The translations under genes and the position numbers were made by a program. Source: Saccharicrinis sp965230625 (GTDB taxonomy: Bacteria > Bacteroidota > Bacteroidia > Bacteroidales > Marinilabiliaceae). From it: a DNA stretch of 64,000 nucleotides. The notes beneath the pieces were generated by a model. The model did no database searches and was not told the DNA's origin. It was given only the letters and a program-made list of their open reading frames with translations. The DNA lies in contig CBDDLL010000001.1 in NCBI GenBank assembly GCA_965230625.1, positions 1,240,001-1,304,000 of the forward strand. Reading direction: 5' to 3'. Below are positions 63,606 through 64,000 of the stretch, piece after piece (within the stretch, counting starts at the first letter, position 1; each line of letters starts with the position of its first letter).

Positions 63606-64000
63606 TCTCTTAATTTATTAAATATAAAAATGTTTCTTCACCTATGTGTTACGATGGATATATAAAATTCTTATACATTTAAAAAATAGTTGTATAATTA
63701 AAGTTAGAATAATAGAAAACTGTTGTCAATGTCTGTAAAATAATTTTATGATTACTGAATGGGTTTTATGGATATTCGTGAATTACTAGTTGACTAAATT
63801 TTGAGTACCTAACAAATATCATAATATTAACATTCTCTTTAAAGTCTCAAAGAACCTGATAAAGTCTAATTAATTTATAGTGTGAAACGACATTATCTTA
63901 TTATGAATGGAGATTGACAATTCTGACTAACTTATCAGATTCTGTTAATATTAATGCACCCTGTTGTATAACCGTAGGGTGTATTCATTTATGAGCATGC
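63606..64000. other. Right-end gap with one hairpin
   Basis: 395 AT-rich bases, no gene seen. AATGCACCCT and AGGGTGTATT (63953-63985) pair with one G-U wobble in the plus-strand RNA, which could be a terminator stem, but no T-run follows. The promoter of the 146-58-331 operon should lie here, on the minus strand; no consensus pair was found. Confidence 0.4.

Overview
The window is a chromosomal segment of an AT-rich member of the Bacteroidota, most likely a marine or anaerobic Bacteroidales/Marinilabiliales-type organism. This rests on the gene families: SusC-like TonB receptors with STN and carboxypeptidase-regulatory domains, FecR anti-sigma factors, PorV/PorQ-like barrels, a two-subunit B12 methylmalonyl-CoA mutase and an OlsF-type acyltransferase. 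Translation starts are A-rich with almost no Shine-Dalgarno sequences, and several promoters fit the TTTG / TAnnTTTG pattern of this phylum. Genus or species cannot be fixed from the window.

Layout. 1-12.4 kb is housekeeping: tig (partial), tRNA-Leu(UAG), lptB, tatC, recQ, two outer-membrane barrel genes, purE, hpt-adk-obgE and a membrane MutS-like ATPase. 12.8-17.9 kb holds topoisomerase IV (parE, parC) and aroK. 17.9-25.2 kb is an envelope transport operon (MMPL/RND pump, LolA-like carrier, cysteine-rich 4-TM protein, outer-membrane barrel), followed by a membrane-anchored AraC-type regulator and a small membrane protein. 25.4-33.7 kb is the most striking part. A four-gene operon (7TM-transglutaminase, RimK-like ATP-grasp ligase, 71-residue exported protein, outer-membrane barrel) diverges from an ECF sigma factor, a FecR anti-sigma factor and a TonB-dependent receptor.

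33.7-40.6 kb is a mixed set of single genes (HAD phosphatase, AlkD-like protein, GH13 enzyme, metallo-beta-lactamase fold protein, DUF2147). 40.7-46 kb has lipoproteins and a tandem pair of DUF3857 proteins, one with an intact transglutaminase triad and one without. 46.1-50.6 kb encodes methylmalonyl-CoA mutase, whose two subunit genes are split by a four-helix-bundle gene flanked by inverted 12-bp repeats. 50.9-52.7 kb is a second ECF/anti-sigma/lipoprotein operon. 53.5-58.1 kb is an envelope-lipid cluster: a degenerate PhnW-like protein, an LpxH-like phosphoesterase, a glycosyltransferase and OlsF. Next come an ArsC-like protein, prfB with its +1 frameshift, and a pseudo-protease/TPR protein. 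The right end (62-63.6 kb) has three unrecognised genes in one operon.

The main new observation is a 25-of-29-base match with identical spacing between the sequence in front of the 7TM-transglutaminase/ATP-grasp operon (29284-29312, minus) and the sequence in front of fecR (30056-30084, plus). It looks like one ECF-type promoter used twice. It would place a predicted peptide-ligase/transglutaminase system under cell-surface signalling through the adjacent TonB receptor and FecR. This is an inference from sequence and has not been tested.
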